Below, one piece after another: positions 1 to 12,130 of a stretch of 64,000 bases of DNA. Source of the DNA: Garcia nutans. Lineage: Eukaryota; Streptophyta; Magnoliopsida; Malpighiales; Euphorbiaceae. The position numbers and the translations under genes are program-made. The stretch is from contig CANTUV010000007.1 in NCBI GenBank assembly GCA_947685225.1, positions 10,188,501 through 10,252,500 of the forward strand, read 5' to 3'. The stretch's first letter is position 1. The number at the start of each line of letters is the position of its first letter. Below the pieces are notes generated by a model that searched no databases, was not told the origin of the DNA, and saw nothing but the letters and a program-made list of their open reading frames with translations.

Positions 1-1339
1 GAGGTCATCCACGCATACTCATGCCTTTCTTGAGGACCAGGGTCCTGCATTGAGAATGGTGCACCTTGCGGACTCACAAGCTTCTCATTAAGTACCTTCA
101 CTAGTCGAACTAAGCTATAGTGGGGGGTTAGCAATTCTTTAACCGGCCTAGCAGGTGCAGTTTCTGGTGTTGCCTCTTTGCAAGGTAAGGTTTCTAGCAC
201 CAACTCTAAAGGGAGAGTCAAGTCCTTGGTAGCGGGCTCTTTCTCCCGAGTAACATTAGTCCCAACAGCTGCCCTGCTAGATGGCTCGCCGGATATCTTA
301 GCCTTTTTTTCAACCTCCCTCCTAGTCCTCTTTTCTGCTAGGTGCTTAAGCTCCTTAAAAGCTGATCTCGAGCCTTTCTTTATACACCTAAACTAGAAGT
401 TAAAATAAAAACTTTAAACAAAACAAAAATAAAATCTATAAATTCTAAGTCATACTTACCAGTCTTATCCTTGGGCCGGATCTCCTTGGGAGCTTTCCCA
501 AGCGGGAAGTACTCCCTTATCAATGCGATAACATTCATCTTCTCCCTTAGAATATCTCGCTCCACAGTCTCAAACATTGCAAGCTCTCTTTCATCGAGTC
601 TTCCTCTGGCCACTTGTTCACAACTATGCTCGAATAACTAAGTGTTTTAACAGATAAACTCTTCGCAGTTATACATAATGAAAACTAGTCTTTTCATACC
701 TTTATCGAGTCTAACTTTCTTATGAATAACCCGAGCCTAGACCTTCCTTGCAAATATATAAAATCTTCATCTACTTCCGAGCATATCTTGAGCATGCTAA
801 AGGCACTTAACATCCTAGGGGTAGGAACAACCCTGAGCAGCCCACACAGTATTTCAAATCCCATGATAGTTTGTCACACATTAAGGCTAAGCTGATCGGG
901 GGTAATCTTGTGGTAGCGCAGGAAAGCTAGTGGGAAGAGGCACAGGGGAAATCTCATCCCTAACCTCAGATCATCCTTATAAATCATAACTTGGTTGTCA
1001 ACCAGGTCATTATATGCTCGGACTTCCTATCCAGTAACGAGAATCTTGCAGTCTTCTGGTATTTTGTATTTTTGTTGAATCCCTTCTAAATCTATATCTG
1101 TCATGGTGGACCAAATGTCCCTTACCTGAGCTTTCTCTGAGCTCACTTGCACGTCACCAACTTCAACTGTATCTTCTTCCTCTTCATCAATTAGTGCTCT
1201 TCTCTGCCCGCTCAATCCTTACCAACCCGGCGTCGATTCAAGCCTCCTTTTCATGGAGAGTGACCTCACCCACTTCACTTAGAGAACCAACCTGTCCTGA
1301 TTCCTCTAGCAGAATAGAGCTAATAGTTACTCGTACCAT
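1..1339 (-). pseudogene. Antisense gene inside Tat-like element, copy 1 (Transposase_28-like), decayed
   Basis: On the strand opposite to the LTR promoters, a broken reading frame starts at an ATG at 1339 (MVRVTISS) behind a TATA box (CTATAAATAG, complement of 1477-1486). It has an in-frame stop after about 40 codons. It then continues in other frames with an acidic stretch (IDEEEEDTVEVGD) and EKAQVRDIWSTM-type sequence (1027-1215), then RERDIL-to-REYFPLGKAP sequence (380-613). An intron with a GTAAGT donor and AG acceptor (378-459) is conserved in position with copy 2. The same order of motifs occurs in copy 2 at 39722-41695. The region corresponding to the conserved FPL-PF core is interrupted here. 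It is a relic of an element-encoded protein of unknown function, related by inference to the 'putative gypsy type transposon' family. Confidence 0.6.
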
Positions 1340-1847
1340 TTTTATTATGACACTCTTAAAAGCATGAATCTAAAAGAAATAACCTCTGTTGTTTTTTTAG
1401 TCAAACTCTTAAGCCTTTTAGAGCAACCAAGTTGTAATTCTTTAGAGTTGAGTGTAGAATGTTGTAGTCACACCCTCTATTTATAGACGAGACTTCGGCC
1501 ATGTGAATTGATATCATTAATGAATGACGTGGGAGTTACATCTTTTGAGTTCCTGCTCGAACTGTTACCACGGTTTTTGAAGCGTCGCTTCACGTTTGCT
1601 TGACATGTGTCCTTCTAGAAGCTTAATTGACTCCTAGTTTAACATAAATATCAAATAACCAAGGGGGACTAGTGATAGTACCCTCACTTTCAGAGCTTTT
1701 GTGCCGAGCTCCACACTTGAGTTCTGCATATTATCATGAAGCCTCCTTTGTTATCATGATTCAACACTTTCACCAGAGCTTAGCCGAGCTCCTTTGCATG
1801 ATATGACTGAGTTTGATATAAATATCAGATGACTAGATGGGGATTAG

Positions 1848-2220
1848 TGATATTATCCTTACCTACTGAGCTTACACGCTGAGCTCTATATCCGATCACT
1901 CTCTTGACCAAGCTCTCAGAAGAATGTTGGACCTTGGTTTCGATACTCTTAGTCCAACCGAGTCTTTTATGTTCGGATAAGACAGTCACCTGATACATTC
2001 GTAAATTACACTGACACCATTCAGATTTTATCTCCTTATACAGAATATAAATAGGGTTGCCCCCACAGGCAAAATGGCTCTCTCACTTTCACTCTGTCTT
2101 TTTACTTAGACAGACAGAACTTTAACTTATGCATCGGAGCCTCCCCCAAGGAGCCCTAGCCCTCCTTTCTTGTATTGCAGGTGGGAGAGCCACAACAGTA
2201 GCTACCCGAGACTGAGCTAT
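1848..2220 (+). repeat. LTR of copy 1, first of two tandem copies (truncated at its right end)
   Basis: Begins TGATATTATCC directly after a purine tract and contains a TATA box (AATATAAATAG near 2044) followed by the CT-rich and GGAGCC-type leader also seen in the LTRs at 37480 and 42411. It stops at GACTGAGCTATAG, about 45 bases short of the normal LTR end. There the second LTR begins with TATCCATACC, having lost the first few bases. Confidence 0.75.
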
Positions 2221-2609
2221 AGTATCCATACCTTTCGAGCTCGCTCACCGAGCTCTATGTCCGGTCACTATCTTGATTGAGCTCTCAGAAAAATCTTGAC
2301 TGAGCCTTTTTATGTTCGGGTAAGACAATCGCTTGACATATTCGTAAATTACATTGACACCATTCAAACTTTTTCTTCTTACACCGACTATAAATAAGGG
2401 TTATCCCTACATGTAAAAGGGCTCTCTCACTTTTACTCTTTCTCTTTTCTCAGACAGACTGTACTCTGACTTAGATATCGAAATCTTTCTCTAGGAGTCT
2501 GAGCCCCTATTTTTTTATCTTGCAGATGAGAGAGCCACAATAATAATAATAATATCTGTGATCGAGTTACAGAAGTTAGGACCACTCTTTAAGATAAGTG
2601 TTGTCATCA
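2221..2609 (+). repeat. LTR of copy 1, second tandem copy with intact right end
   Basis: Repeats the preceding LTR at moderate divergence: the same order of GAGCTC-rich segment, TATA box (CTATAAATAA, 2388-2397), CT-rich leader, AGAGAGCCACAA and GTTAGGACCACTC. It ends GTCATCA at 2609, matching the LTR ends at 37893 and 42816. The expected target duplication would be TTATG just after it, but the partner lies outside the window. Confidence 0.75.
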
Positions 2610-3730
2610 TTATGTATTGATTTAGACTTAGGCTTTGTTTTTTGTTTTCAAAATTAAACAATAATGTAACTATTTATTTCGTTTAATTATCATGGAAAAC
2701 TTATATATTGTAAAAAAGGTGAATCGTGTGTTTCTCACAAAAATGTCAAAAATGGGTGACTACTTTTGATGATTTGCAACGTGATTTGTATGCTCAAATT
2801 TTTATCATTCTTATTGCTTTTCTTTTTTCAAGAGATAATAAACATGCGAGTTGAATAAATGGCTCTTAGTTTTGTCACATCAATATTGATATTGCAAATA
2901 CAAAAAGCATGCATATTTTTATTAAATATTAATGTTAATATTCTATAAGAAAATTATTGATTTACCTTTTTTTGTCGACAAATATAATTTATGGATAAAG
3001 CTTTTTGATTGACAGTATTCTCATTGGTAAATATTTCAAAACCGTCGATAAGTAGCTATAGATTTTTTTTCTTTAATATTTTTAAAATAATTTTATTTTT
3101 TTTAAATCATTTTGATAATTAGTTTATAAAAATCTAAAAAAATTGATCAGTAAGTATTGACAAAAATATTTGTCAATAAACTATTTTTTTTTATCAAAAT
3201 TGAAGACAAAAAACTATCGTAATCTATTAGTAAATTCAATAATTATTTTTTTTTGAAAAATTCTTTTGTAATATGGTAAAAATTTATAAATTATTGAAAA
3301 ATTACAAAAAAGGTATTTGAATTAAGAGGGAAAAATTTATAAATCAAAATATTATATACAATAAAATTGAACTAAAAGTAGAAAACAAAAAAAAAACAAT
3401 TTATACATATTGTACACCTAACTTAAATTATATAATATAATGATTTGATTTTTCTAAACAACCAAATAGAATAGGAAAACTTATCATACGAGCAGAATTT
3501 ATAAATACATAATAAAAAAAATATAATTACAGTCATTTTAAAAAATAATTATTCAATAATCTATTTCTCTTGGTTAGAAATTATAATAATTCATTTTTTA
3601 AATTATTTTAAAATAATATTTTAAAAAATAAATAATTATTATTTAAATTATGAAAAAAAATTTAAACAATTTTTTGATATTTTATAAAAAAGAAAGAAAG
3701 AAAGAAAAAGAAATATATATATTTATATAT
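2610..3730. other. AT-rich intergenic DNA
   Basis: No coding, RNA or mobile-element signal recognised. The stretch consists of A/T runs and short non-repeating AT-rich sequence; the few short open frames are low in complexity. Confidence 0.6.
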
Positions 3731-6180
3731 ATATATGTATTTGAAAAGAAGGGGGAGCGAGTCAGAAACAGAGAAAGAAAAGAGAGAGAGAGAAAGTGAG
3801 GGGAGAGAGAGAGTCCGATATATTCTCATATTTATCGCCGTCCGGTGATCAACTATTAACACCGCTGATACTACCATGTAAGCCCATTGTCTGACGAGTC
3901 CAGCGCCACTAAGAACTTCGTCATCGACCACCAGATTACTGTTCACGCGCAGCACTAACGGGATGGTTTCCGTGATCTTCCGACGAAGATTTTGGCACTT
4001 TTTGATATCCTTTCCTAACGTGATAGGTACGATTGAGTTTCTCTCATCCGATCTTCAATTTGGTATATTATTTATAAATTTTAGACTACTTTTGATCTTG
4101 GCCGAAATTCGATGACCATTTTTCAGCGACTGTAATACTATTCCGGCTACTGTTTTTTCGACGACAATGATACTATTTTGGCTACTATTTTTCAGAGATG
4201 GTGACACTATTTCAACTATCATTTTTTATGACAGAGATACTATTCCGGCAAAAAAAATAAAATATATAAAAAATAAAAGAAATAAATAATAATAATAATA
4301 AATAAATATAATTAATGATTGATAGTTTAATAGATTAAAATTTGAATATTTAGAATATGTTAATTTAAAACTAATTAATTGTTTAAGTAATAATTTATAT
4401 AATTAAAATATATATATAATTTTAATTGGTTAAAATTAAAGGAGAAATTGATTAAAATAAATTGATTAGTTATAATTATTGTTTATTAATTATAGTCAAA
4501 TATTTAATATGTTCTATTAAATTTGATTATGAATTTTTTGTAAACATTATAATTTTAAATGATTATTTAAATAGTGATACATAAAATTAATAAATATATT
4601 TAGATTATAATATATATAATTTTTTATTGAATTAGAATTTTGATAATTAGTGAATAGAATTAATTAACTACATATATTTGTATGAATGTTAAATATATTT
4701 ACTAATTTGGCTTATGATTTATAAATTAAGCTAATTAATAATTATTATATGAGTAATTGATTAATTGATTTTTAATGAATTAAATTAATTGGTTAAAGTA
4801 TTATGTTTAAAATTTATAAAACTAATTACTTAATTTAAAATTAGTATTTTTCTAATTAAAAATAATCAAGTTATTATTATTATAATTAATGTTATTTAAT
4901 GAATATATTATGGTAGTTCAATAAACTATTGTGTTGGATTGAGAATATTGATGGAGGCCCAAATGAGGCAGTTAGATTGATATTGACGGTTGTGAGATAT
5001 TTAAAAGTGTTATTCCTTATTTTATTTCAGTGGGGAAGTCCCAGATATAGGGGAGGCTCTGCCGAAATTTTAACAAAATTTTTAGAGTCATAAATCCGTT
5101 CATATTTTAATAGTTTTTGTTATCGTTTGAAAATAATTTTTAGGTATTTTTTTCATCGTTATTCAGATGCTTCGAGGAGAGTTATTAAATTTCACTTACT
5201 GTGAGTTATATAAATTAATATAATATCATGCTTCCCTAATTTAAGTTCGTAGCTACATTTGCATAAATGAATTGACCACTTGTGCAATATATATATATAT
5301 ATATATATATATACATTTATTATTATAAGCATAATATGTGTTGAGTATGAGTTGATTATGCTTGATACATATCCTTCGTATTTGCTGAATAGGGCTATAA
5401 TGATATGGGATTACACGTAATTTGGGATATAAGTTATGACTCGATGATATTATATGATGATGATGAGATTTAGACTTATATGACAGCGGGGGCATTCTCA
5501 TGCTCAGCGCTACTTGTCAGTTGGATATGTTTGTTTGGTTAAGGTCGTGACGACAGACTCTATATATTAAAATCTAAGAGAAATGTGTGGACTAAAAGAG
5601 CTAGATAGGAGGATCAACTCCCCAATTTGAGATTTAGTGTGGTCCTATTGAGTTACTCATATCTTTATATGTTTATGTGATTTGTGTGTCAGGTTATCAT
5701 TGTATAAGCATTATTGGTATGTGAACGATATAATATATTAATTACTATATAGCTCATTGAGTCGAACACTCATTCATATTCACCATTTTTCTAGGTTGCA
5801 AGTTGAGCCTAAGAGTATTGCTTAGTCAGGTCATTCTGCCTTTTTAATCTCTCGGCATAAATTATTCAATTATTTATTTTATTATTTATCTATTTTACCT
5901 TGTTGCATTTTAGAACTCCACGTGATAATTCTTTAATTATCTATCTTTCTATTTAAGTCTATCGTTTGGTCAAATGTATTTATTAATCAATATTTGATGA
6001 TAAAATATTATATTGATAGTATAATATTGTAGGCTTGTGAGCCACATTTGAGATAGCGATTGCTGTTACTATATGGAATTTCTGGAAAATGAGCTGTCAG
6101 GCCTATTATGAGTTTCGAAAGCCACTTATTTTTTTATTCTCTAATGCTGGTCAAGTGCCATTGAATTTGGATCATGGCAG
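3730..6180. repeat. Decayed repetitive element of uncertain class
   Basis: This stretch differs from the flanks in holding islands of normal complexity (about 3820-4260, 4930-5200, 5460-5860 and 6030-6170) between AT-rich filler. The islands include a short degenerate tandem array (4112-4246), a GAAGTCCCAGATATAGGGG island near 5035 and conserved-looking islands with no frame. That pattern suggests an old non-autonomous LTR element or similar, but I found no clear terminal repeats, target duplication or protein trace. An (AT)n tract lies at about 5288-5312. Confidence 0.3.
4112..4246. repeat. Degenerate tandem array, unit about 35 bp, about four copies
   Basis: Successive units share the pattern GATACTATTCCGGCTACTNTTTTTC with substitutions: ...ACTATTCCGGCTACTG, ...ACTATTTTGGCTACTA, ...ACTATTTCAACTATCA, ...ACTATTCCGG. 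No frame or function is apparent. Confidence 0.6.
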
Positions 6181-6189
6181 AAAATATTT

Positions 6190-8020
6190 ATTATAAGTTT
6201 ATTTATTAAGAGAAATATTATAATAAATATTTTCTAATAAATGAAAGAGAGATTATTGAATAGTCACTTTTTAAAATAATTACAATTAACATTTCTCTAT
6301 ATAATAATAATACATATATATTGTCCACCAAACTCAAATTTATCTATTTCCTTAAAATTAAGCTAAAATTACAAAATTTACTTAAAAAACCAAAAAAATA
6401 TAAAAATATTATGCAATTAAAAAATTTATAAAAATATTGTACATATATTAAAAATTACAAAACTTTAAATATATTTTTTATATATATCATAAAAATATAA
6501 AAAATTTAAAAATATTGCTTTTGCACAATGAAAAAACACAGTAAAAATAAAATTTTGAAGAAAAAAATATTTTATGTAATTTCCTTTAAAATTGAATTAA
6601 TTAAACTACTTGACCACTCTCCACGTGGATCATTTGTGCCATTCATTCTCAACTTCTATACTCATTTTTCTCAAACATTCTTTTTTGAAGTTATCTTTAT
6701 TTGCCTTTTTAAAAATTTTCAATGTAGAAAAATGAATAAGGGTGTAGTTATAATGTTTCTTAAAAATCTTAAATACATTTCATTTCATCTCTTAGCGGTA
6801 ATAAAATTGCTAAATGTAAAAAAAATACTCTTTATATATAACAGTATTAAGTCGAAAAAACTATATTTTTTACATTACAAATTTTAAAAAAAAAATGAAA
6901 TAAAGTTTAAACTAAATTTTATTCAAAATTTTTTTTAAAAATTAAATAAATAAATAATTGACAAAATATTTCAAATTCAAAAATGATACCGATGAAATAA
7001 AATAAAAGCCACACACACATACGTGTATATATATATATATAAATACTGGTTAAAATTTGTCAGTCACAGCAGTTCTCAAATATTAAAAAAAAAAAAAGTA
7101 CTAAACCTACTTTTGTTTTTTTTTAAAAACAACATCTTAAAATTTCAAATATAAAATTGAATACCAAAGTGCTAGAGAGTAGGAACCTTAATTATCTGAT
7201 TTGTGGCTGTTATTCACAATAAAAATGGCAGAAAGGTAAAAATCTATAAATGTTTGCCTGATTAGTATCAATTCTCATTTTCAATATTAAATATTTTACT
7301 TTAAAAAAATTAAATTTAAATATCTGGTTATCAATGAGACATCGAATTTATCAATAATAATTTAAAATATATTTTTTAATTGATAATAATAAATTTAAAT
7401 TTAACAAATATATATATATATATATAGATTCGGTTCTTTGCCCAAACCAATTAGACAAGAGCCACGTATGTACCAAAAAAGGAAAGTAACAATTCGTTGT
7501 ACGGATAGAAGGCCAAAATCAACCGTTGATGACCGGCCCATTTAAAAGACTCTTGACTTAATAGCCGTTGGATTTTCTGGGGTCAATGACCTTACGTGCA
7601 CGTGTCTGTAGATTGTTATTCCAGGACCAAAACCATGAAAGCTAGAATCACGGAAGACGACAAAATAGGATAGTGCCAGAAGAGCAGGAGAAATTAAGAG
7701 AGAGTGAAATGATAACTTGTAGTTGGATTTTAACCCTGGTTTAGTCAACTAATCATGATGACATGGCACTTTTCGAAAGGGACAAGCTAATTATGTAGTT
7801 ACCATTACTTGACGACATTAACCGTCGTCATGAGGCCCCCACCTGATAGTAGCATTACGGGGGTGTTTTGGCTGTTGACTTGCAGTTATGACCGTTGTTT
7901 TTGTTAGTTATTCGGCAAACGGAAGCCGTATGCTTTTAATTAATCCGTCATCCGTGAATCTCAATTCACCATATTCCCTTATCTGCTAGCTGTCTTATTT
8001 ACTACTTAGATAATAGGTTT
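6190..8020. other. AT-rich intergenic DNA with a more complex patch at 7440-7980
   Basis: 6190-7430 is A/T-rich with (TA)n tracts near 7025 and 7410 and no gene signal. From 7440 to 7980 base composition is more balanced and there are several ACGT cores (CCACGTATG near 7462, TTACGTGCACGTGTC near 7592) and a TGACGAC...GTCGTCA inverted repeat at 7810-7830. It resembles a promoter or an old gene relic, but no coding exon was found next to it. Confidence 0.4.
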
Positions 8021-9850
8021 AATTTTGTTAAAACTCAAATTGAAACAAGACTAAACACAGAATGAAAAAGAACAGAGAAAAAAATACTTCATTTCATTAA
8101 ATGCAAAAAATATATTTAAAAAGTTACAAATAAAATATTTACCATATTCTATTTATAAACAACTAAAAGTCCTAGCTACCTTAACCCTAATATAAAATTA
8201 CAATTAAAAATAGAAAAACAGTAGCAAAAATAAAAGGATAAGAAAATAAAATACATATTCTAACTTTCCCTCCCTTCTCAAGATGGAGATTGGTAAGAAA
8301 CCAATCCCAACTTAGACAAAAAAAAAAAAATAGCGAGATCTCAAAACTAAAATCTTAGTAAAAATATCTATCAACTACTACTTTTGAAGGTACATGATTA
8401 GTAATAATAAAACATTTCTTCAATTTATGTCTAATCAAATGATAATCAATATCAAGATGTTTTGTTTTCTCATGAAATTCAGGATTAGCAGCAACATGCA
8501 AGGTTGCATGATTGTCACAACGAAAATCAATAGGCAACGGTAAGGGAAAATGAAAATCTTGCAACAAATAAGTCAAAAATTACAATTCACATATAGTAAT
8601 AGATATGCTGTGATACTCAGTTTCAGCTGAACTTCTAGCAATAGTAGCATACTTTTTAGTCTTCCAAGATATGAGAGAATAACCAAAGAAGACATAATAA
8701 TTACTCACTGACCTTCTATAAGTAGGACAAGAGCCCTAGTCAGTATCATAGTAAGCATGCAATTAAAAAGAGCAACCAACAAGGAAAAATAAGCTAAGGG
8801 AAAGAGTATCTTTAAGATACTTAACAATATGCGAAGCAGCCTCCCAATGACATTTCCTAGAGCTACTCATAAACTAACTTAGTTGTTGAGTGAAAAATGT
8901 TATATCAGGTCTAGTGAGATTCAAGCATAGTAATATGCCAAGTAACCTTCGATACTTATCAGGATCCATCAAAATCTCAGAAGACTCATCATGTATATCT
9001 AAATTAGTAGGCAAAGGCACTTTAGCAGGTTTGCAGTCTAAAAGACCAGTATCCTCAATAAGATTCAGCACATGTTTTCATTAGTTGAGATACAGACCTG
9101 CCTGTGATCTATGAATTTCAATACCCAGTAAGTATTTGGTAAGACCAAAGTCTTTAATAGTAAAAGCTTGGTCCAAAGCCAATTTTACAGTAGAAATACC
9201 TTCCTTAGTAGTATCAGTAAGCAACAAGTCATCCACATATACCAACAGAGCAAAAAATTCAGAGTTAGATTGTTTAGTAAATAAACAATTATCATTAGCT
9301 GATTGTATAAAACCCAAAGCATGCAACTTAGCGGTCAACTTAATATTCCATTGCCTGAAAGTCTGTTTTAATCTATGCAAAGACTTTTTAAGCTTACAAA
9401 CCAAGGCAGTATCTGCAACAACATAACCAGCAAGCGGAACCATATAAATTTCTTCATCCAAGTAGCCATGAAGAAAAGTATTATTAATATCCAATTGATG
9501 TATTGGCCAATGTTTAGCAGAAGCAATAGCCAAAGACAACGTTACTGTAACTAGCTTGGCCACAGGAGAAAAACTATCATGAAAGTCAATTCCCTCAACT
9601 TAGTTATACCCTTTAGAAACCAATCTAGCTTTATACCTTTCTACAGACCTATCTGGCTTGAATTTAACTTTATATACCCATTTATAGCCAATAGATTTCT
9701 TACCATGAGGTAAAGAAGTTAATTTCCAAGTATTATTATGCTCAAGAGTAGTCAACTCTTTATTCATAGCCTCTACCCAATTAGGATCGAGTTTAGCCTG
9801 ATTATAGCTAATAATTTCCTTGACAATAGATACATTAGCTAATTTTTTTT
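8020..9850 (-). mobile_element. Ty1/copia retrotransposon remnant (RT and RNase H end, plus 3' LTR)
   Basis: Translation of the - strand from about 9850 to 8340 gives the second half of a copia polyprotein. It starts with the WVEAMNKEL and YKWVYKVK motifs, then reverse transcriptase (9563-9081, with the YVDD catalytic box near residue 110 of that frame), the LTRPDI region (9071-8874) and an RNase H end (8576-8355, FRCDNHATLHVAANPEFHEK). A stop replaces the Gln of KGYxQVEGIDFHD at about 9601, and further frame breaks separate the pieces. After the coding end comes a purine tract (GAAGGGAGGGAAAG, complement near 8262-8277). The likely 3' LTR runs down to about 8030. Integrase, protease and gag are absent, so the copy is 5'-truncated and inactive. 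Confidence 0.85.
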
Positions 9851-9859
9851 ATCATATTC

Positions 9860-10984
9860 AATATCCATTCTCATTAAGGTTTGAGTTTTTACATGTTTTA
9901 GTAGTTTTCTTCTTCATTTTTGTTAAATTTTAATGTATTACCACATTAAAATCATCATCCTTAACAAAATATATAAATACATGGAGACTAAGTAGCAAAA
10001 GAAGAAAGAATATAATAGAGATATTTAAAACTAAAAAATAGAATACAGTAAATAAACCATATAGAACAATAGAAGATACAGCAAAATACTTAACAAGAAA
10101 GGGAAATAAAAAGGATAAAACATGATACTTCTATCACTGGTTCCTCCTTTCTTTAGAAAAATGAAGAATGCATAGGAAGGTCCTTCGAGGATCTGTCTTT
10201 TCCCCTTTTAGATTTCTTCTTCTTCTAAGTTTGATGAGTTGAGTTAATATTTTGAGTGGGTTGAATAGAGTGTGAATTTATAAGTTGTGGGTGTTGACTG
10301 TAGGCTACTATATAAGAATTATACGTAAAGAAAGTTCTTATCTAAATATTTTTTCTAAATCTCTATTTCATCCATGTTTTACTTGTCAAAGGATCTTTCT
10401 GTAATGCACAATAGCCATGTTTATAGAAAATAAGGCTATTAGCGTAGTTTGTTGACAAAGTTAGATCTTTAGCATGGCGTCAGAACTTATGGCATGAGAT
10501 TGAGAAAGCATTTGACTAGATGTCATGTTAATGCAATATAAACCCACAACACCAAGGAGTAGCATATTACCACTCTCTTAGGTGGCCACGCCACACCGAG
10601 AGAGCCTTTTTCTTTCTCTGCCTCTTTTGATTCCATTTCTTTTTCTTTTTCTTTTTTTTTTTTGGCCTTGTCAATTTAATACCCAATTATTAAGTTGGGT
10701 TGTTTCCTAGTGCATTTTAATTTTTTGGGCTAGGAAAAACCTTTATATCTACATTAACCATACAAAGGAAAAAAAATAGTGAAATAAATATGAGATCTAA
10801 GTTATCACATTATTAGAAGCTCATCATTATTACAGTCATTTAGTACTAATAATATTAAAAAGTCATTTTTCACTAATATATTTAAGTGCAAAAAATATTT
10901 TTTTACCTGAATAACTATATTTTTTAATGCTACACTATTACATAGATTGGAGAAGCTCTTAGTTAAAAATTAAGAAATTCTAAC
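9860..10984. other. Intergenic DNA without recognised gene
   Basis: No domain-level similarity or clean exon was seen. 10560-10670 contains a patch of balanced composition and a CTTTTT-rich tract. Some of the left part may be further copia 5' sequence too decayed to recognise. Confidence 0.4.
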
Positions 10985-11412
10985 ACCTTATTTGTTTTAT
11001 GATTTGTCATGATTTCATAATGTATGATATAATTTAATTTTTGTTTGTTTTGACTTTCATTCTCCGTAGTATGGTTTTTCATAGTAATCTCATGGTTTGA
11101 AAATCATGGATTTTCAAATCACTAATTTAGTGATTTTACATGATTTTATATTTTTATCTTTCAAAAATATCCAAAATAAAGTTTTTAAAAACCAAATATA
11201 TACTAATAAATAATTTTTCAACTCCATAACATTTTAAAATCTTCAAAATATTATCAAATTAAATAAAAATATTTATACCTAACTATACTATACCACATAA
11301 TCTTTTCAAATATATTAAGTATTATTTGTAGTGTTATACTATACTTTACAATATCATATAATATCATCTATTACTAAATTATATTATCATCGATCCAAAT
11401 AAACTGTAAATG
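10985..11412 (-). mobile_element. Non-autonomous DNA-transposon-like element (MITE family copy A)
   Basis: The reverse complement of this stretch aligns by eye with 46103-46491. Shared blocks include GTATAGTATAGTTA, AAATATTTTTATTTAATTTG, TATATTTGGTTTTTAAAAA, CACTAAATTAGTGATTTG and a PyAAATCATG-type end. Both copies are about 400 bp, AT-rich and without coding potential. The ends here read CTTATTTGTTTTATG and (inverted) GTTTATTTGGAT, which could be imperfect terminal inverted repeats. I could not settle a target duplication. Superfamily (hAT or PIF/Harbinger) is unresolved. Confidence 0.55.
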
Positions 11413-11733
11413 GTTTTCAAGAGTAATAACTCAACATTCTTATTTTTGAAATAGTTTGTTGATGTTGTTGTTGTTATTTTTTGGTAATAGTTTGTTGTTA
11501 AGTTTTGAGATACTCCAAATCCTTATTATGATTTTTATATTGTTGGACGCAATCTCATATTTCTATTTTTTTATTAGACCTATTATGTTATGAGAGATAA
11601 ATCATCCAAATCAATTATATACACATATATATGTTGGGTTAAATCATTTTTCAATTATTTAAATCCTATATGATTCAATAGCACAATAGCATAAATGCCT
11701 ACTCTAGAATGGCAAAATAAAAAAATAAAAAAA
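11412..11733. other. AT-rich spacer
   Basis: Lies between the MITE-like element and the copia LTR. No gene signal; contains a short (GTT)n-like stretch near 11460. Confidence 0.5.
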
Positions 11734-11738
11734 TTATG

Positions 11739-12059
11739 TATTATGAATAATTGAAGATATTAATAGTGAATGTTTCTTCTTATCTCTTTAATAATTTTAT
11801 CTTGTCTCCTAATTATCTGATCTTCTCTTTTTAATTATTTTATCACTTTATTTATTTTATTATCTCAATAATTAATATGTTATACTTTATTTAATTTCTA
11901 CCTCTATAAATAAAGGGGGTTATAAGACTTTTAATGAATAAATAAACAGTAAGAAATATAAATATTTTTCTCTCTAAATTAGTACTTCTTAAGATAATTA
12001 GTTTTTGGTTCTTCATTTATTTTATTTATTAATAATTTCATCATTAATTTTATAAAAAG
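11739..12059 (+). repeat. Left (5') LTR of the copia element
   Basis: Pairs with 17199-17508. Contains CTCTATAAATAAAGG (about 11910) as promoter TATA and the leader TTTTAATGAATAAATAAACAGT. Its last bases (TTTATAAAAAG) differ from the CA end of the right LTR. Preceded by TTATG. Confidence 0.88.
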
Positions 12060-12130
12060 TTATTAGCGCAAATTTGCTCTATATCACTCGTTCCAAGTTA
12101 GTTTTATTTTTTTCCATTAAAGTGATCTAC

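Larger units (their letters stand above)
1..2609 (+). mobile_element. Partial Tat-like non-autonomous LTR retrotransposon (copy 1), 3' part with tandem LTRs
   Basis: This is the right-hand part of an LTR element whose left end lies before the window. It aligns by eye along its whole length with the complete element at 37480-42816. The purine-rich tract before the LTR (1837-1847, GATGGGGATTAG-like) and the LTR start TGATATTATCC put the element on the + strand. The LTR is present about twice in tandem: 1848-2220 and 2221-2609, each with its own TATA box (near 2044 and 2388). The second copy ends in GTCATCA. A second PPT-plus-TGATA motif near 1660-1670 also occurs in the other copy, so it belongs to the family. 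No gag or pol reading frame is visible. The only coding traces are on the opposite strand. Assignment to the Tat group rests on family knowledge of antisense ORFs and is an inference. Confidence 0.8.

Noticed and set aside
3662..3955. 97-codon frame on the - strand at 3.7-3.95 kb
   Set aside because: Half is (GA)n and A/T repeat; the rest matches no family I know and lies in a decayed repeat.
5253..5501. 82-codon His/Tyr-rich - strand frame
   Set aside because: Spans the (AT)n tract at 5288 and decayed repeat; low complexity at both ends.
6528..6887. 119-codon Lys/Phe-rich frame on the + strand
   Set aside because: Composition follows the surrounding A/T-rich DNA; no domain, splice or promoter signal.
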